Origin: Belliella calami
Lineage (GTDB): Bacteria > Bacteroidota > Bacteroidia > Cytophagales > Cyclobacteriaceae
DNA length: 64,000 nt
Assembly (NCBI RefSeq): GCF_022549695.1
Contig: NZ_JAKZGS010000001.1
Location: forward strand, 263,815-327,814
Direction: 5' to 3'
Below the pieces are notes generated by a model. It made no database searches. It had not been told where the DNA came from and worked only from the letters and a program-made list of their open reading frames with translations. Both the position numbers and the translations under genes were made by a program. Positions 32,735 through 42,850 of this stretch are shown piece after piece; position 1 is the first letter of the stretch, and the number at the start of each line of letters is the position of its first letter.

Positions 32735-32896
32735 ATATTGTTTATATATAAATACTTTATTTTTTAAAAAGTTTGATATTTATAGAAAATAATTTAAATA
32801 TTATTTATCTATATACAGTATATATAATACTTAAGACATATATTTACATATATATTAATAAATGAAACAAATTATATATAATATGAACACTAACAA
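32721..32896. repeat. 16-bp inverted repeat flanking a divergent AT-rich region
   Basis: TTGTTAGTGTTCATAT (32721-32736) and ATATGAACACTAACAA (32881-32896) are perfect reverse complements. Each contains the start codon of a small ORF, one leaving leftward and one rightward, with 144 bp of AT-rich DNA between them. Confidence 0.7.
32747..32756 (-). promoter_or_regulatory. Phage promoter-like motif AGTATTTATA
   Basis: The minus strand reads AAAGTATTTATATATAAAC just before the 46-aa ORF start. Confidence 0.45.
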
Positions 32897-33066
32897 CACT
32901 ATAATCATCAACAGACTAATTAACCATTCATATATGTATGGCAAGAATGTAAAAACATCAGAAGCTAGAAATGAAGTTTGTAAGCTAATTAAAGCTAATT
33001 AAAGCTGGTAAAGCTGAAAAGTTAATTGATACAGAAGAAACATTAATGTACAAGTTAAGGGGTTAA
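32883..33066 (+). pseudogene. Small phage ORF broken by a 10-bp tandem duplication
   Basis: From ATG 32883 the frame runs 39 codons and stops at 33000-33002. The stop falls in a perfect tandem duplication GCTAATTAAA (32984-32993 and 32994-33003). Removing one copy restores an open frame to 33066 (about 57-58 aa) ending in YKLRG just before a terminator. The shared reading suggests a recent slippage event. The original function is unknown. Confidence 0.6.
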
Positions 33067-33078
33067 TTACCCCTTTAA
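33055..33078 (+). terminator. Terminator after the small plus-strand ORF
   Basis: AAGGGG-TTAATTA-CCCCTT (33057-33075), then TAAAATA. Its position at the end of the restored frame supports that ORF having been a gene. Confidence 0.6.
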
Positions 33079-33101
33079 AATAACTCTAAACTATATATAA
33101 T

Positions 33102-33338
33102 ATGAGAACTACAGAACAAAAAATTGAAATGGCTTTTAAATCTAAAAATGAAGCAATGATTGAAATGTTGGGTTTAAATCAAGATAGCAACATCTTTAAT
33201 TATGGTTTGAAATTAATGTATGCCTTAAAATACAATTATGTTACAAGTGGGGAATATGATGATATATCAAAAAAATTACAGCGGTATTGTAAGCTTGAAG
33301 AAATTGAAACAAGTAATGAGATAGTAAGTTTGTTTTAA
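33102..33338 (+). CDS. Hypothetical phage protein, 78 aa
   Basis: I do not recognise this small helical protein (MRTTEQKIEMAFKSKNEAMI, ending EIETSNEIVSLF). It has no membrane segment. It lies between two terminators as a single-gene unit, preceded by an AT-rich leader (TATATATAATATG) like that of the ORF at 32883. It belongs to the accessory right arm of the prophage. Confidence 0.5.
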   Translation: MRTTEQKIEMAFKSKNEAMIEMLGLNQDSNIFNYGLKLMYALKYNYVTSGEYDDISKKLQRYCKLEEIETSNEIVSLF

Positions 33339-33342
33339 AAAT

Positions 33343-33372
33343 AAAACCCCTAGAATAGTTTAGGGGTTTTTA
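33343..33372. terminator. Bidirectional terminator
   Basis: AAAACCCCTA (33343-33352) pairs with TAGGGGTTTT (33361-33370) between convergent genes ending at 33338 (plus) and 33377 (minus). Confidence 0.85.
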
Positions 33373-33376
33373 ATTT

Positions 33377-33808
33377 TCAACCAAGGAAAGTATAACTATT
33401 AAAATTATTTTCGGTTTTACTATTTACATAATTATCAATAAAACTTTTAATCAATTTCAAATCATTTATCTCATTATCTAGCTCATCAATTTGTAACTCT
33501 CTTTTATAATCTTTATCATCTAAATATGGTGTTGAAAGTTCATGTATTAAATTTCCATTGGATGAAAATCTAAGTCTAAAAACCCATTTAAACTCTCCAT
33601 ATTTTTCTTTGATTGTTATTTTTAAATCATTTCTTTCTTTTCCTCCTGCTATAATAATTGTATCTTTAGTTGATTTTTCTAACAAGCGGATAACAGCATT
33701 ATATTTAATCATTAAATCATTTATTCTATTTAGAAATTTTAAGTGATTTTCTGATATCCTTTTTTCGTTCTGTCTTAATTTTTCAAATAGTGGGGTAAGT
33801 GTGTCCAT
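33377..33808 (-). CDS. Hypothetical right-arm protein, paralog of 34225-34716
   Basis: This 143-aa soluble protein has an N-terminal helical hairpin (FEKLRQNEKRISENHLKFLN), a central beta region (EKYGEFKWVFRLRFSSNGNL) and a C-terminal helix (KLIKSFIDNYVNSKTENN). The order and several residues match the 163-aa gene about 0.4 kb away, so they look like diverged paralogs. No known family is recognised. It is a monocistronic unit in the lysogeny-side arm near the integrase, a typical place for genes expressed in the lysogen. Confidence 0.55.
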   Translation of the reverse strand: MDTLTPLFEKLRQNEKRISENHLKFLNRINDLMIKYNAVIRLLEKSTKDTIIIAGGKERNDLKITIKEKYGEFKWVFRLRFSSNGNLIHELSTPYLDDKDYKRELQIDELDNEINDLKLIKSFIDNYVNSKTENNFNSYTFLG

Positions 33809-33914
33809 AAGTTTTTTTTACTAAGATAAAAAAACGAATGAAAAATTAGTTAAAACTTTAATAAGAATTTGATTTTTTTCGCTAAAATTACGAATTCCTA
33901 AAAACTAATAAAAT

Positions 33915-34211
33915 ATGAAATATTTTGAAGCAATAGCATATAGAGAAAAAAACCTGCATTTAATTGGTCAGGATTATCAAGGTAATAAAATTAAAGAAAT
34001 TACTATTTACCCCAGAGAAGAAAGCCTACTTAATGAATTTTTAAGCATATATATTACAAACAATTTTGACCCAAAATTTCCAGCAACTCTATTTGATTCT
34101 GAAAATTATGGGTTATTAATACATTGTGTAGAACCAACAGTTGAATTTGCTTATTGTGATATTTCTGATTTAGGTACTGCATACAAGATTGAACTACCAG
34201 AAGGATATTAA
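33915..34211 (+). CDS. Hypothetical phage protein, 98 aa
   Basis: I do not recognise this protein. It is acidic, beta-rich and soluble (FEAIAYREKNLHLIGQDYQG ... ISDLGTAYKIELPEGY). It lies between the two paralogs on the opposite strand and has its own start and a downstream bidirectional hairpin. Placement suggests a small accessory gene, perhaps a partner of one paralog, but nothing in the sequence proves it. Confidence 0.5.
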   Translation: MKYFEAIAYREKNLHLIGQDYQGNKIKEITIYPREESLLNEFLSIYITNNFDPKFPATLFDSENYGLLIHCVEPTVEFAYCDISDLGTAYKIELPEGY

Positions 34212-34218
34212 AAATTAA

Positions 34219-34237
34219 TAGGGTTTAATTAACCCCA
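34219..34237. terminator. Bidirectional hairpin between convergent genes
   Basis: GGGTTTAATTAACCC (34221-34235) lies between the 98-aa gene (plus) and the 163-aa gene (minus) and overlaps the latter's stop codon. Confidence 0.6.
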
Positions 34238-34716
34238 TTACACTTTAATTTACATAAAAACACACTAGTGTAATCAAGAAACAAAATATAAAATAGTTTT
34301 CTATTTTGTTTTTCATTTTCAATACCTTCTTTCATTTTAATATAATTATTTAAAAATAAATTAAACCAGTATTCATTATCTAAGTCAAAATGTAAGTCAG
34401 AAAGATTAATGACTTTTGATATTTCATTAGAATAAGGATTTTTAAATTTTAATCTTACATTTTTCTCATCTAAAAATAATATTTTAAAATACCACTTCTT
34501 ATTATTTAACCCTTCTTTAATTTCAAATATAACATCTCCATTATTACTATATCTAAATGTTTTTATTTCATCCGTGAAAGTCCTTTCAAATTCATACCCA
34601 ATTGCTTTTAACTGTTTGAATATTTCTTCAGTTTTTTCACAAAACTCTTTTCTACTTTTTGAAATTCTATTTGTTTGAATTTCTAATTCATTAATTAAAT
34701 CAACAATTTTTTCCAT
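34225..34716 (-). CDS. Hypothetical right-arm protein, paralog of 33377-33808
   Basis: This 163-aa protein has an N-terminal helix (INELEIQTNRISKSRKEFCE), a beta region (GLNNKKWYFKILFLDEKNVR) and a C-terminal helix (LFLNNYIKMKEGIENEK) with a short hydrophobic tail (KLFYILFLDYTSVFLCKL). The N-terminal RIS-x(5)-F, central W-x-F-x-(L/I)-x-F and late NNY match its neighbour paralog. The unique hydrophobic tail could tether it to the membrane. The function is unknown. Confidence 0.55.
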   Translation of the reverse strand: MEKIVDLINELEIQTNRISKSRKEFCEKTEEIFKQLKAIGYEFERTFTDEIKTFRYSNNGDVIFEIKEGLNNKKWYFKILFLDEKNVRLKFKNPYSNEISKVINLSDLHFDLDNEYWFNLFLNNYIKMKEGIENEKQNRKLFYILFLDYTSVFLCKLKCNGVN

Positions 34717-34856
34717 TGCTTTTGTTTTTTCTTAAATGTCTCACAACAATTAAGGAGATAAAAAATAATAAAAGCAAGCCAAGGTATTATTTTACATAAA
34801 AAAATATCAGTTTCTTCTTTTCATTGGTCACAAATTAAGATTAAAAATTCAAAATA

Positions 34857-34884
34857 ATAAAGGGGTTTAATTAACCCCTTTTTG
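34857..34884 (-). terminator. Terminator overlapping the integrase stop
   Basis: AAGGGG (34860-34865) pairs with CCCCTT (34875-34880) around TTTAATTAA; on the minus strand TTTATTATTTT follows. The integrase stop codon lies inside the loop. Confidence 0.75.
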
Positions 34885-36462
34885 TTTGATTCTGTATATA
34901 CCTTTTTTAATCATTCTAACCACTTTTTTATCATCTGATAATGTTACTTCATTTTTAAACAAAAACCTGTTAGAATCAAGATTGTATATACTTCCTTCTA
35001 TTTTATACTTATTATCCAATTCCAGCACTTTGATTTCTTCTTTACCCTTTGTATTAAATTCATTATACATTCCAGTTAATTCAATTATCAGATTAGAATA
35101 TGATAAAACTATATCGGTATCATCAAGATTATAAAGGGTGAAATCTTTGATTGAATTATCTGTTTCAATATTCTTAATAACTGATTCACCACCTATTTTT
35201 AAATCAACTACATAATCTAAAAGATTGTCAATGTTCAAACCTAAATACCTTACAGTATCTTCAATGCTTGAATGGTGAAGAAATTTACTAGCAATGTAAA
35301 TATTATTGGTATGGTTATAAATCAGTGTACCAAATGTTTTTCTCGCTGAATGGCTTGAAATCTTTTCCGAAAGCTTAAATACACTTAATTGATTAGTATC
35401 ATAGTTGTATTCTGTGATATCCCTATCATTTATAAATTTATTAATGTAATATCTTACAACTGTAGATTCAAATGATGTTTTGGCAGTTTTATCCTTTTTA
35501 TCCTTAAAACTGTAAAATTCATAATTAAGCTTACTTGCAATCACTTTTGCTTGCTCAAACAATGGTATTTCAACTTTCTTTTTTGTCTTGGTGGAATAGA
35601 ATGTAAGTTTATCACCTTCAAATGATTTTGAATGCAAATTAGCCAATTCGGATATTCTTAAACCTGTAAAGCTTCTCAATAGAAATTTACCCAAAGCATT
35701 TAAATACGTTGGTTTTTCCGTTAGTTTGTCATTGATGTAATAAGTGTAAAGAATATTCAACTCATTTATATCTAAATGTGATATTTCCCTATCATCTGCT
35801 TTATTATCTTTATTAAGGTTAACCTTTAACCTATTGATGTTTGTTTTATTTACTGTGTTATACCAGTTGATTACAGCATTTATTTTTTCAATCTTATTTA
35901 CAACTGTACCAGCTCTATTGATTTTTTTAACCTTACCATTAATAGTTAATTCAGTTTTAAGAAAATCAACAAAATTATTTCTAAAATTATCTGCATTGTG
36001 TTCAATGTAATCTACAGTAACTTTATACTTATTATAGGCTTCATAATCCTCAATTGATTTACCTGTATATTCATAAGCTTCAATAGCTGATTCACTTTTA
36101 CACTTTTCATCCCTGTATTTATAAACCCAATAAACCAAAGAATCAGATTCAACTTTTATGTATTGAATTTTCTTATTTTCCTTAATGGATTTGATTAATT
36201 CACCAATATCATCTGAAGTTGGTTCTGGATTGATTTTTAAAAGCTTATAATATTCATCCTCTATCAATTTAAGCTTTTTGTTTATTCTATCAGATTCAGG
36301 ATGTTTTTTTAAAATAACTTGACTAGCTTGGTTAAATAGGCTTTCATCAACTTTTTCACCGATTCTTTTTTTAATCAATTTACCTTTTACGTATGTGATA
36401 AATGCAATGGCTTTGAGATTATTATTATCTTTGTGCCCATCAAGAAAGTAATGGTTATTCAT
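34867..36462 (-). CDS. int: Tyrosine recombinase, phage integrase
   Basis: This 531-aa integrase has the catalytic residues in order: SFTGLRISELANL (Arg, about residue 270), the beta-hairpin Lys region (STKTKKKVEIPL), SHSARKTFGTL (HxxR, about 373), LHHSSIEDTVRYLGL (His and the Tyr nucleophile, about 405). An N-terminal SAM-like core-binding region precedes it and a ~115-aa C-terminal extension follows. It starts about 170 bp from the right attachment repeat and reads away from it. It probably catalyses insertion upstream of pyrG. Confidence 0.93.
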   Translation of the reverse strand: MNNHYFLDGHKDNNNLKAIAFITYVKGKLIKKRIGEKVDESLFNQASQVILKKHPESDRINKKLKLIEDEYYKLLKINPEPTSDDIGELIKSIKENKKIQYIKVESDSLVYWVYKYRDEKCKSESAIEAYEYTGKSIEDYEAYNKYKVTVDYIEHNADNFRNNFVDFLKTELTINGKVKKINRAGTVVNKIEKINAVINWYNTVNKTNINRLKVNLNKDNKADDREISHLDINELNILYTYYINDKLTEKPTYLNALGKFLLRSFTGLRISELANLHSKSFEGDKLTFYSTKTKKKVEIPLFEQAKVIASKLNYEFYSFKDKKDKTAKTSFESTVVRYYINKFINDRDITEYNYDTNQLSVFKLSEKISSHSARKTFGTLIYNHTNNIYIASKFLHHSSIEDTVRYLGLNIDNLLDYVVDLKIGGESVIKNIETDNSIKDFTLYNLDDTDIVLSYSNLIIELTGMYNEFNTKGKEEIKVLELDNKYKIEGSIYNLDSNRFLFKNEVTLSDDKKVVRMIKKGIYRIKQKGVN

Positions 36463-36543
36463 ATTATTACAGTTTACTTATGTGTTTATTACACCTGCAA
36501 GGTAAGAATTAAATCTTCAGTTCCAAAAATGTGTAATAATTAA

Positions 36544-38296
<1,753 letters not shown>

Positions 38297-38375
38297 ATCC
38301 TCCTATATTTGTCGAAAATTGCATGATAACCCAAAGGAATGTTTTGGAATTGTCTTTCCAATTTATCCTTTGTGT

Positions 38376-38383
38376 TACCTTTG
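38376..38383 (+). promoter_or_regulatory. Bacteroidetes-type -7 box for yidC
   Basis: TACCTTTG matches the TAnnTTTG -7 consensus, 29 bp before the yidC ATG. A clear -33 TTTG box at the ideal distance is not seen. Confidence 0.5.
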
Positions 38384-38412
38384 CTTTTGAATAGACAGTT
38401 TAATTTAAAATT

Positions 38413-40209
38413 ATGGATAGAAACCAAGCGACAGGACTGATCCTTTTCGCAGCAGTAATTCTGGTGTATTCGATTTTCTTCACCAGTCCTCCCGAGCCCC
38501 AACTTCAAGAACCTACAGGTGAAGTAATCTCATCAGTTCAGGGAAATCCCACTGAAAACATTACACAAGAAGTGGAAGAAGTCGACAGCCTTCAAGACCT
38601 CAAAGCACAGATCCAATATGGCGTTTTCGCTTCTTTGGTAAAAGGCAACGAGTCTGAAGTGACTTTAGAAAACGATAAAATGATCGTAACCTTTTCTACA
38701 AAAGGTGCTGAAATCAAACAAGTCGAGTTAAAAGAGTATAAAACTTGGGATCAAAGACCTTTGATCTTGATGGATAATGAGAGTTCAGATCTCTCTTATC
38801 AAATCAACACAACAAAAGGAAGCCTGAGTTTGAATGAATTCTATTTCACAGCAAATACCAGTACTTCCCAAGTGGATGGCGAGTCTGTACCCACAATAGA
38901 GTTTACAGCTCAGACTAGCAGCGGTAAGATCACCAGAAGCTACAGTCTTCCAAATGAATCTTATGTATTGACAAAAAAATTGGCACTTGACGGCTTGACT
39001 TCCCAACTGGTGGATAGCAACATCAATATCATTTGGGATGCTAAATTGCTCCGTCAGGAAGAAGACATCGAAGAATCTAGGAGAAAAACCAACATAAATT
39101 TCTATAAATCATCTGAAAAGTATGATTACCTAAGCCAATCCAAAGACGAGACTTCAGAGCAAGTGTCTGAACCATTGAAATGGGTTTCTTACAGTCAAAG
39201 GTTTTTTACATCGGGGATTATTGCCGGAAATCAATTCAATTCAGGAAGTCTTGAGCAGGTCACTCCACAAGACACCCTTTCTGTAAAAAACATGAAGTCA
39301 ACACTTGCCCTTCCCTTGGAAAATGGGAAAGCAGAATTGAGTTATTATTTTGGACCAAACAATTACAAAGTATTGAAGAAAATCACTCCAGGTTTTGAAA
39401 ACAACGTGGACATGGGGTACTTCTTTGTAAGCTGGGTCAATAAATACATCATTGTGAATTTGTTCCATTTTCTGGAAAAATTCTTTAGCAATTATGGTAT
39501 CATCATTATCATCATCGTATTTATCATCAAACTGGCATTGTTCCCATTGACATACAAGTCATATGTAGGAATGGCCAAGATGAGGGTGATCAAACCCGAG
39601 ATTGATGAATTGAAAGAGAAATACAAAGACGATCCTACCAAGCAACAACAAGAGCAAATGAAGCTTTTTGGTCAATTGGGTGTAAGCCCGATTTCAGGAT
39701 GTCTTCCGATGCTATTGCAAATGCCTTTCTTATTTGCAATGTTCTTCTTTTTCCCTAACTCAATAGAGATGAGACAGGAATCATTCCTTTGGGCACATGA
39801 CTTGTCCACTTACGATTCCTTTATCAAATTGCCATTTACGATTCCATTTTATGGATCCCACGTGAGTTTGTTCACCTTGTTGATGACTGTATCACAGATT
39901 GCATACACACATTTCAACAATCAGTTGACTGCCGCACAAGGCCCGATGAAAAACTTGGGTTACATCATGCCAATAGGTTTTATGTTCATCTTGAACTCAT
40001 ATCCTGCTGCTTTGAGTTTCTATTATTTTGTATCCAACATGGTGACATTTGGTCAGCAGGCATTGATCAAGTTGTTTGTAGATGACAAGAAAATTAGAGA
40101 AAAAGTAGATGCTAGCAAAGTAAAAAATGCCAACAAAAAGAAATCTAAGTTTCAGCAGAAACTAGAAGACGCAATGAAGGCTGCTGAGTCAAACAAAAAG
40201 AAGAAATAA
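38413..40209 (+). CDS. yidC: Membrane protein insertase YidC
   Basis: This 598-aa protein has an N-terminal membrane anchor (ATGLILFAAVILVYSIFF), a large periplasmic domain (about 30-340), and the conserved Oxa1-type core with five membrane segments (YGIIIIIIVFIIKLALFPLT, CLPMLLQMPFLFAMFFFFPN, then three more) and a basic C-terminus (KKKSKFQQKLEDAM). It inserts and folds inner-membrane proteins alone or with SecYEG. Length is typical for Bacteroidetes. A terminator follows. Confidence 0.96.
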   Translation: MDRNQATGLILFAAVILVYSIFFTSPPEPQLQEPTGEVISSVQGNPTENITQEVEEVDSLQDLKAQIQYGVFASLVKGNESEVTLENDKMIVTFSTKGAEIKQVELKEYKTWDQRPLILMDNESSDLSYQINTTKGSLSLNEFYFTANTSTSQVDGESVPTIEFTAQTSSGKITRSYSLPNESYVLTKKLALDGLTSQLVDSNINIIWDAKLLRQEEDIEESRRKTNINFYKSSEKYDYLSQSKDETSEQVSEPLKWVSYSQRFFTSGIIAGNQFNSGSLEQVTPQDTLSVKNMKSTLALPLENGKAELSYYFGPNNYKVLKKITPGFENNVDMGYFFVSWVNKYIIVNLFHFLEKFFSNYGIIIIIIVFIIKLALFPLTYKSYVGMAKMRVIKPEIDELKEKYKDDPTKQQQEQMKLFGQLGVSPISGCLPMLLQMPFLFAMFFFFPNSIEMRQESFLWAHDLSTYDSFIKLPFTIPFYGSHVSLFTLLMTVSQIAYTHFNNQLTAAQGPMKNLGYIMPIGFMFILNSYPAALSFYYFVSNMVTFGQQALIKLFVDDKKIREKVDASKVKNANKKKSKFQQKLEDAMKAAESNKKKK

Positions 40210-40238
40210 TCTAAAATATGATGCAATAAACATCAAAA

Positions 40239-40274
40239 TCAAAAGGGAGTCTTGAATTGAGACTCCCTTTTTTT
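40239..40274 (+). terminator. Terminator after yidC
   Basis: AAAGGGAGTCT-TGAATTG-AGACTCCCTTT with a T run, directly after yidC. Confidence 0.85.
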
Positions 40275-40420
40275 GGTTTTAAGTACAAAGAAAACAACTG
40301 TTACACTCTTAATTATCAAAATCTTAGCACTATCCACAATATGATGTGGAAAACAAATAATTTTGGGTAAGGATATAAATGATATATTTGTGTATCTCCG
40401 AAATAATTAAATCAAACAAG

Positions 40421-41104
40421 ATGATTGAGCTAACTTACTATGGGCATTCTTCCTTTTTGGTAAAAATTAATGATAAAAAACTATTGTTTGACCCATTTAT
40501 CCGTCCAAATTCAAAAGCTGCCAGTGTAAATGTTTCAGATATCAGGGCTGATTATGTATTGATCAGTCATGGCCATGAAGATCATGTTGCAGATGCAGAA
40601 GAAATCACAAAAAACTCCGACGCCACATTGGTTTCGAATTTTGAGATTGCTACATGGTTTTCCAAAAAAGGAATCCAAAAATACCACCCAATGAATCAAG
40701 GTGGTTCAAAGATTTTTGATTTTGGGAAACTCAAATATGTCAATGCCGTTCACAGCAGTACACTCCCTGATGGAAGTGGTGGAGGCTTGGCAGGTGGATT
40801 CATAGTAGAGCATTCGGAAGGCTGCTTTTACTTTGCCGGAGACACAGCCTTGACTTATGACATGAAATTGATTGCAGCAGAATTCAAGATTGACTTTGCC
40901 ATCATGCCGATAGGTGATAATTTTACTATGGGAATAGAAGATGCAATTCGAGCGGCGGATTTTGTCGGAACAGACAAAATCATCGGCATGCACTACGACA
41001 CCTTTCCTTACATTGAAATCGATTTGGAAGTTGCAAAAAAAGCAGCGCTTCAAGCCAAAAAAGAATTGATTTTGCTTAATATTGGAGAATCTATTACCCT
41101 TTGA
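40421..41104 (+). CDS. UPF0173-type metal-dependent hydrolase
   Basis: This 227-aa metallo-beta-lactamase-fold protein starts at ATG 40421 (MIELTYYGHSSFLVKI); an earlier ATG at 40379 would add 14 atypical residues. It has LISHGHEDHVAD (HxHxDH), FAGDTALTYDM and a late GMHYDTFP. These place it in the UPF0173/YtkL group. The physiological substrate is not known. It lies 9 bp before parA. Confidence 0.88.
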   Translation: MIELTYYGHSSFLVKINDKKLLFDPFIRPNSKAASVNVSDIRADYVLISHGHEDHVADAEEITKNSDATLVSNFEIATWFSKKGIQKYHPMNQGGSKIFDFGKLKYVNAVHSSTLPDGSGGGLAGGFIVEHSEGCFYFAGDTALTYDMKLIAAEFKIDFAIMPIGDNFTMGIEDAIRAADFVGTDKIIGMHYDTFPYIEIDLEVAKKAALQAKKELILLNIGESITL

Positions 41105-41113
41105 ATCTAGAGA

Positions 41114-41893
41114 ATGGGAAAAGTAATTGCAATTGCAAACCAAAAAGGCGGAGTAGGTAAAACAACTACTGCCATGAATCTAGCCGCGAGTCTTGCGGTA
41201 CTGGAATATAAAACACTTGTCATTGATGCAGATCCTCAGGCAAATACTACCTCTGGCCTTGGTCATGACCCAAAAGAAGTAAGTACCAGCATTTACGAAT
41301 GCATGGTGGATGGGATCGATATAGAGACCATTATCCACAAAACCGACATGGAATTCTTGGATTTGGTTCCCTCTCATATTGATTTGGTAGGTGCTGAAGT
41401 CGAAATGATCAATTTGGAAAACAGGGAAGAAAAAATGAAAAGCGTAATTTCCAAAGTTAAGGAAAATTATGATTTCATAATCATTGACTGTTCCCCATCA
41501 TTGGGTTTGATCACTATCAATGCCCTGACAGCTGCCAATTCCATAATTATTCCAGTTCAGTGTGAGTATTTTGCATTGGAAGGTTTGGGAAAATTACTGA
41601 ATACCATCAAGATCATTCAGACTAGGTTGAATCCAGATTTGGAAATTGAAGGGATACTGCTCACAATGTACGATGTGAGGTTACGACTTTCGAATCAAGT
41701 AGTAGATGAAGTCAGAATGCATTTCAAAGAATTGGTTTTCAATACAATAATACCAAGAAATGTCCGTCTAAGTGAGTCTCCAAGCTTTGGTTTGCCAGTA
41801 ATTGCGTTTGATGCAGATGGCAAAGGGGCAGTAGCTTACCTGAACTTGGCACACGAGATAGCCGCCAAAAACGGAAAAGAGAAAGTAAATTGA
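41114..41893 (+). CDS. parA: Chromosome-partitioning ATPase ParA
   Basis: This 259-aa ParA/Soj-type ATPase has the deviant Walker A KGGVGKTTT (about 10-18), the DADPQAN motif near 40, and the DCSPSLG Walker B-type segment near 124. With ParB it drives origin segregation. It lies 12 bp upstream of parB, in the common cell-housekeeping gene order. The start is confirmed by MGKVIAIANQKGG. Confidence 0.96.
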   Translation: MGKVIAIANQKGGVGKTTTAMNLAASLAVLEYKTLVIDADPQANTTSGLGHDPKEVSTSIYECMVDGIDIETIIHKTDMEFLDLVPSHIDLVGAEVEMINLENREEKMKSVISKVKENYDFIIIDCSPSLGLITINALTAANSIIIPVQCEYFALEGLGKLLNTIKIIQTRLNPDLEIEGILLTMYDVRLRLSNQVVDEVRMHFKELVFNTIIPRNVRLSESPSFGLPVIAFDADGKGAVAYLNLAHEIAAKNGKEKVN

Positions 41894-41905
41894 TAATAGA
41901 GCGAT

Positions 41906-42820
41906 ATGGCAGATAAAAAACCTACACAAAAGAAGAATGCTTTGGGAAGAGGACTGGGTGCTTTACTCCAAGATTCACCACAGAAAACACAAAAAGAAGA
42001 ACTGATACCCACTCCTGTCGCTGCTAGTATCAATGAAATTCCATTGACAGAAATACAAGTCAATCCTTATCAGCCACGAACACATTTTGACAAAGATGCA
42101 CTTCAGGAGTTATCGGAGTCAATCATTGTTCAGGGAATCATTCAGCCAATTACTGTCAGAAAACTTGCTGATAATGAATATCAGTTAATATCAGGTGAAA
42201 GGAGATTTCAAGCTTCTAAACTCGCAGGCTTGGAAAGAATTCCTGCCTACATCAGAACTGCCAACGATCAGCAAATGCTGGAAATGGCATTGATCGAAAA
42301 CATTCAGAGAGAAAACCTAAATGCCTTGGAAATTGCACAATCTTACCAAAGGCTACTAGCTGAATGTGATCTGAAGCAAGAGGAACTTGGTGACAGGGTT
42401 GGGAAAAATAGGACTACAGTCAATAATTACCTCAGATTACTGAAACTTCCACCGGATATTCAGGCAGGTATAAGAGATCAGGTGATCAGCATGGGACACG
42501 CCAGGGCATTGATCAATGTAGAAGATATAGACAAGCAATTGGCTATCTACCGAAAAACTGTAGTAGAAGAGCTCAGTGTCAGAAAAGTGGAAGCACTTGT
42601 CAAAGCACTGAATGATGCTGATGAAGATTCCAAAAAGAAAGCACCATCTTTGGATCCTGTCAGGAAATACGAAATAGGAAAAATCCAGCAGAGGCTCGCA
42701 AATCATTTTGGCTCCAAAGTTCAGCTAAAAGCAAACGATAAAAACAAAGGGGAAATAAAAATACCATTTGGTTCTGCATCCGATTTGAATCGAATATTGG
42801 AAATTTTGGAGATAATATAA
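41906..42820 (+). CDS. parB: Chromosome-partitioning protein ParB
   Basis: This 304-aa protein has an N-terminal ALGRGLGALL box, a ParB nuclease-like CTP-binding domain (VNPYQPRTHFDKDALQELSE, then LISGERRFQASKLAG and MALIENIQRENLNALE), an HTH (EELGDRVGKNRTTVNNYLRL) and a C-terminal dimer domain. It binds parS and loads the partition complex. No parS palindrome was noticed in this window. Confidence 0.95.
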   Translation: MADKKPTQKKNALGRGLGALLQDSPQKTQKEELIPTPVAASINEIPLTEIQVNPYQPRTHFDKDALQELSESIIVQGIIQPITVRKLADNEYQLISGERRFQASKLAGLERIPAYIRTANDQQMLEMALIENIQRENLNALEIAQSYQRLLAECDLKQEELGDRVGKNRTTVNNYLRLLKLPPDIQAGIRDQVISMGHARALINVEDIDKQLAIYRKTVVEELSVRKVEALVKALNDADEDSKKKAPSLDPVRKYEIGKIQQRLANHFGSKVQLKANDKNKGEIKIPFGSASDLNRILEILEII

Positions 42821-42850
42821 GCAGTGAATCCACATAATACCCTTCCTCTA

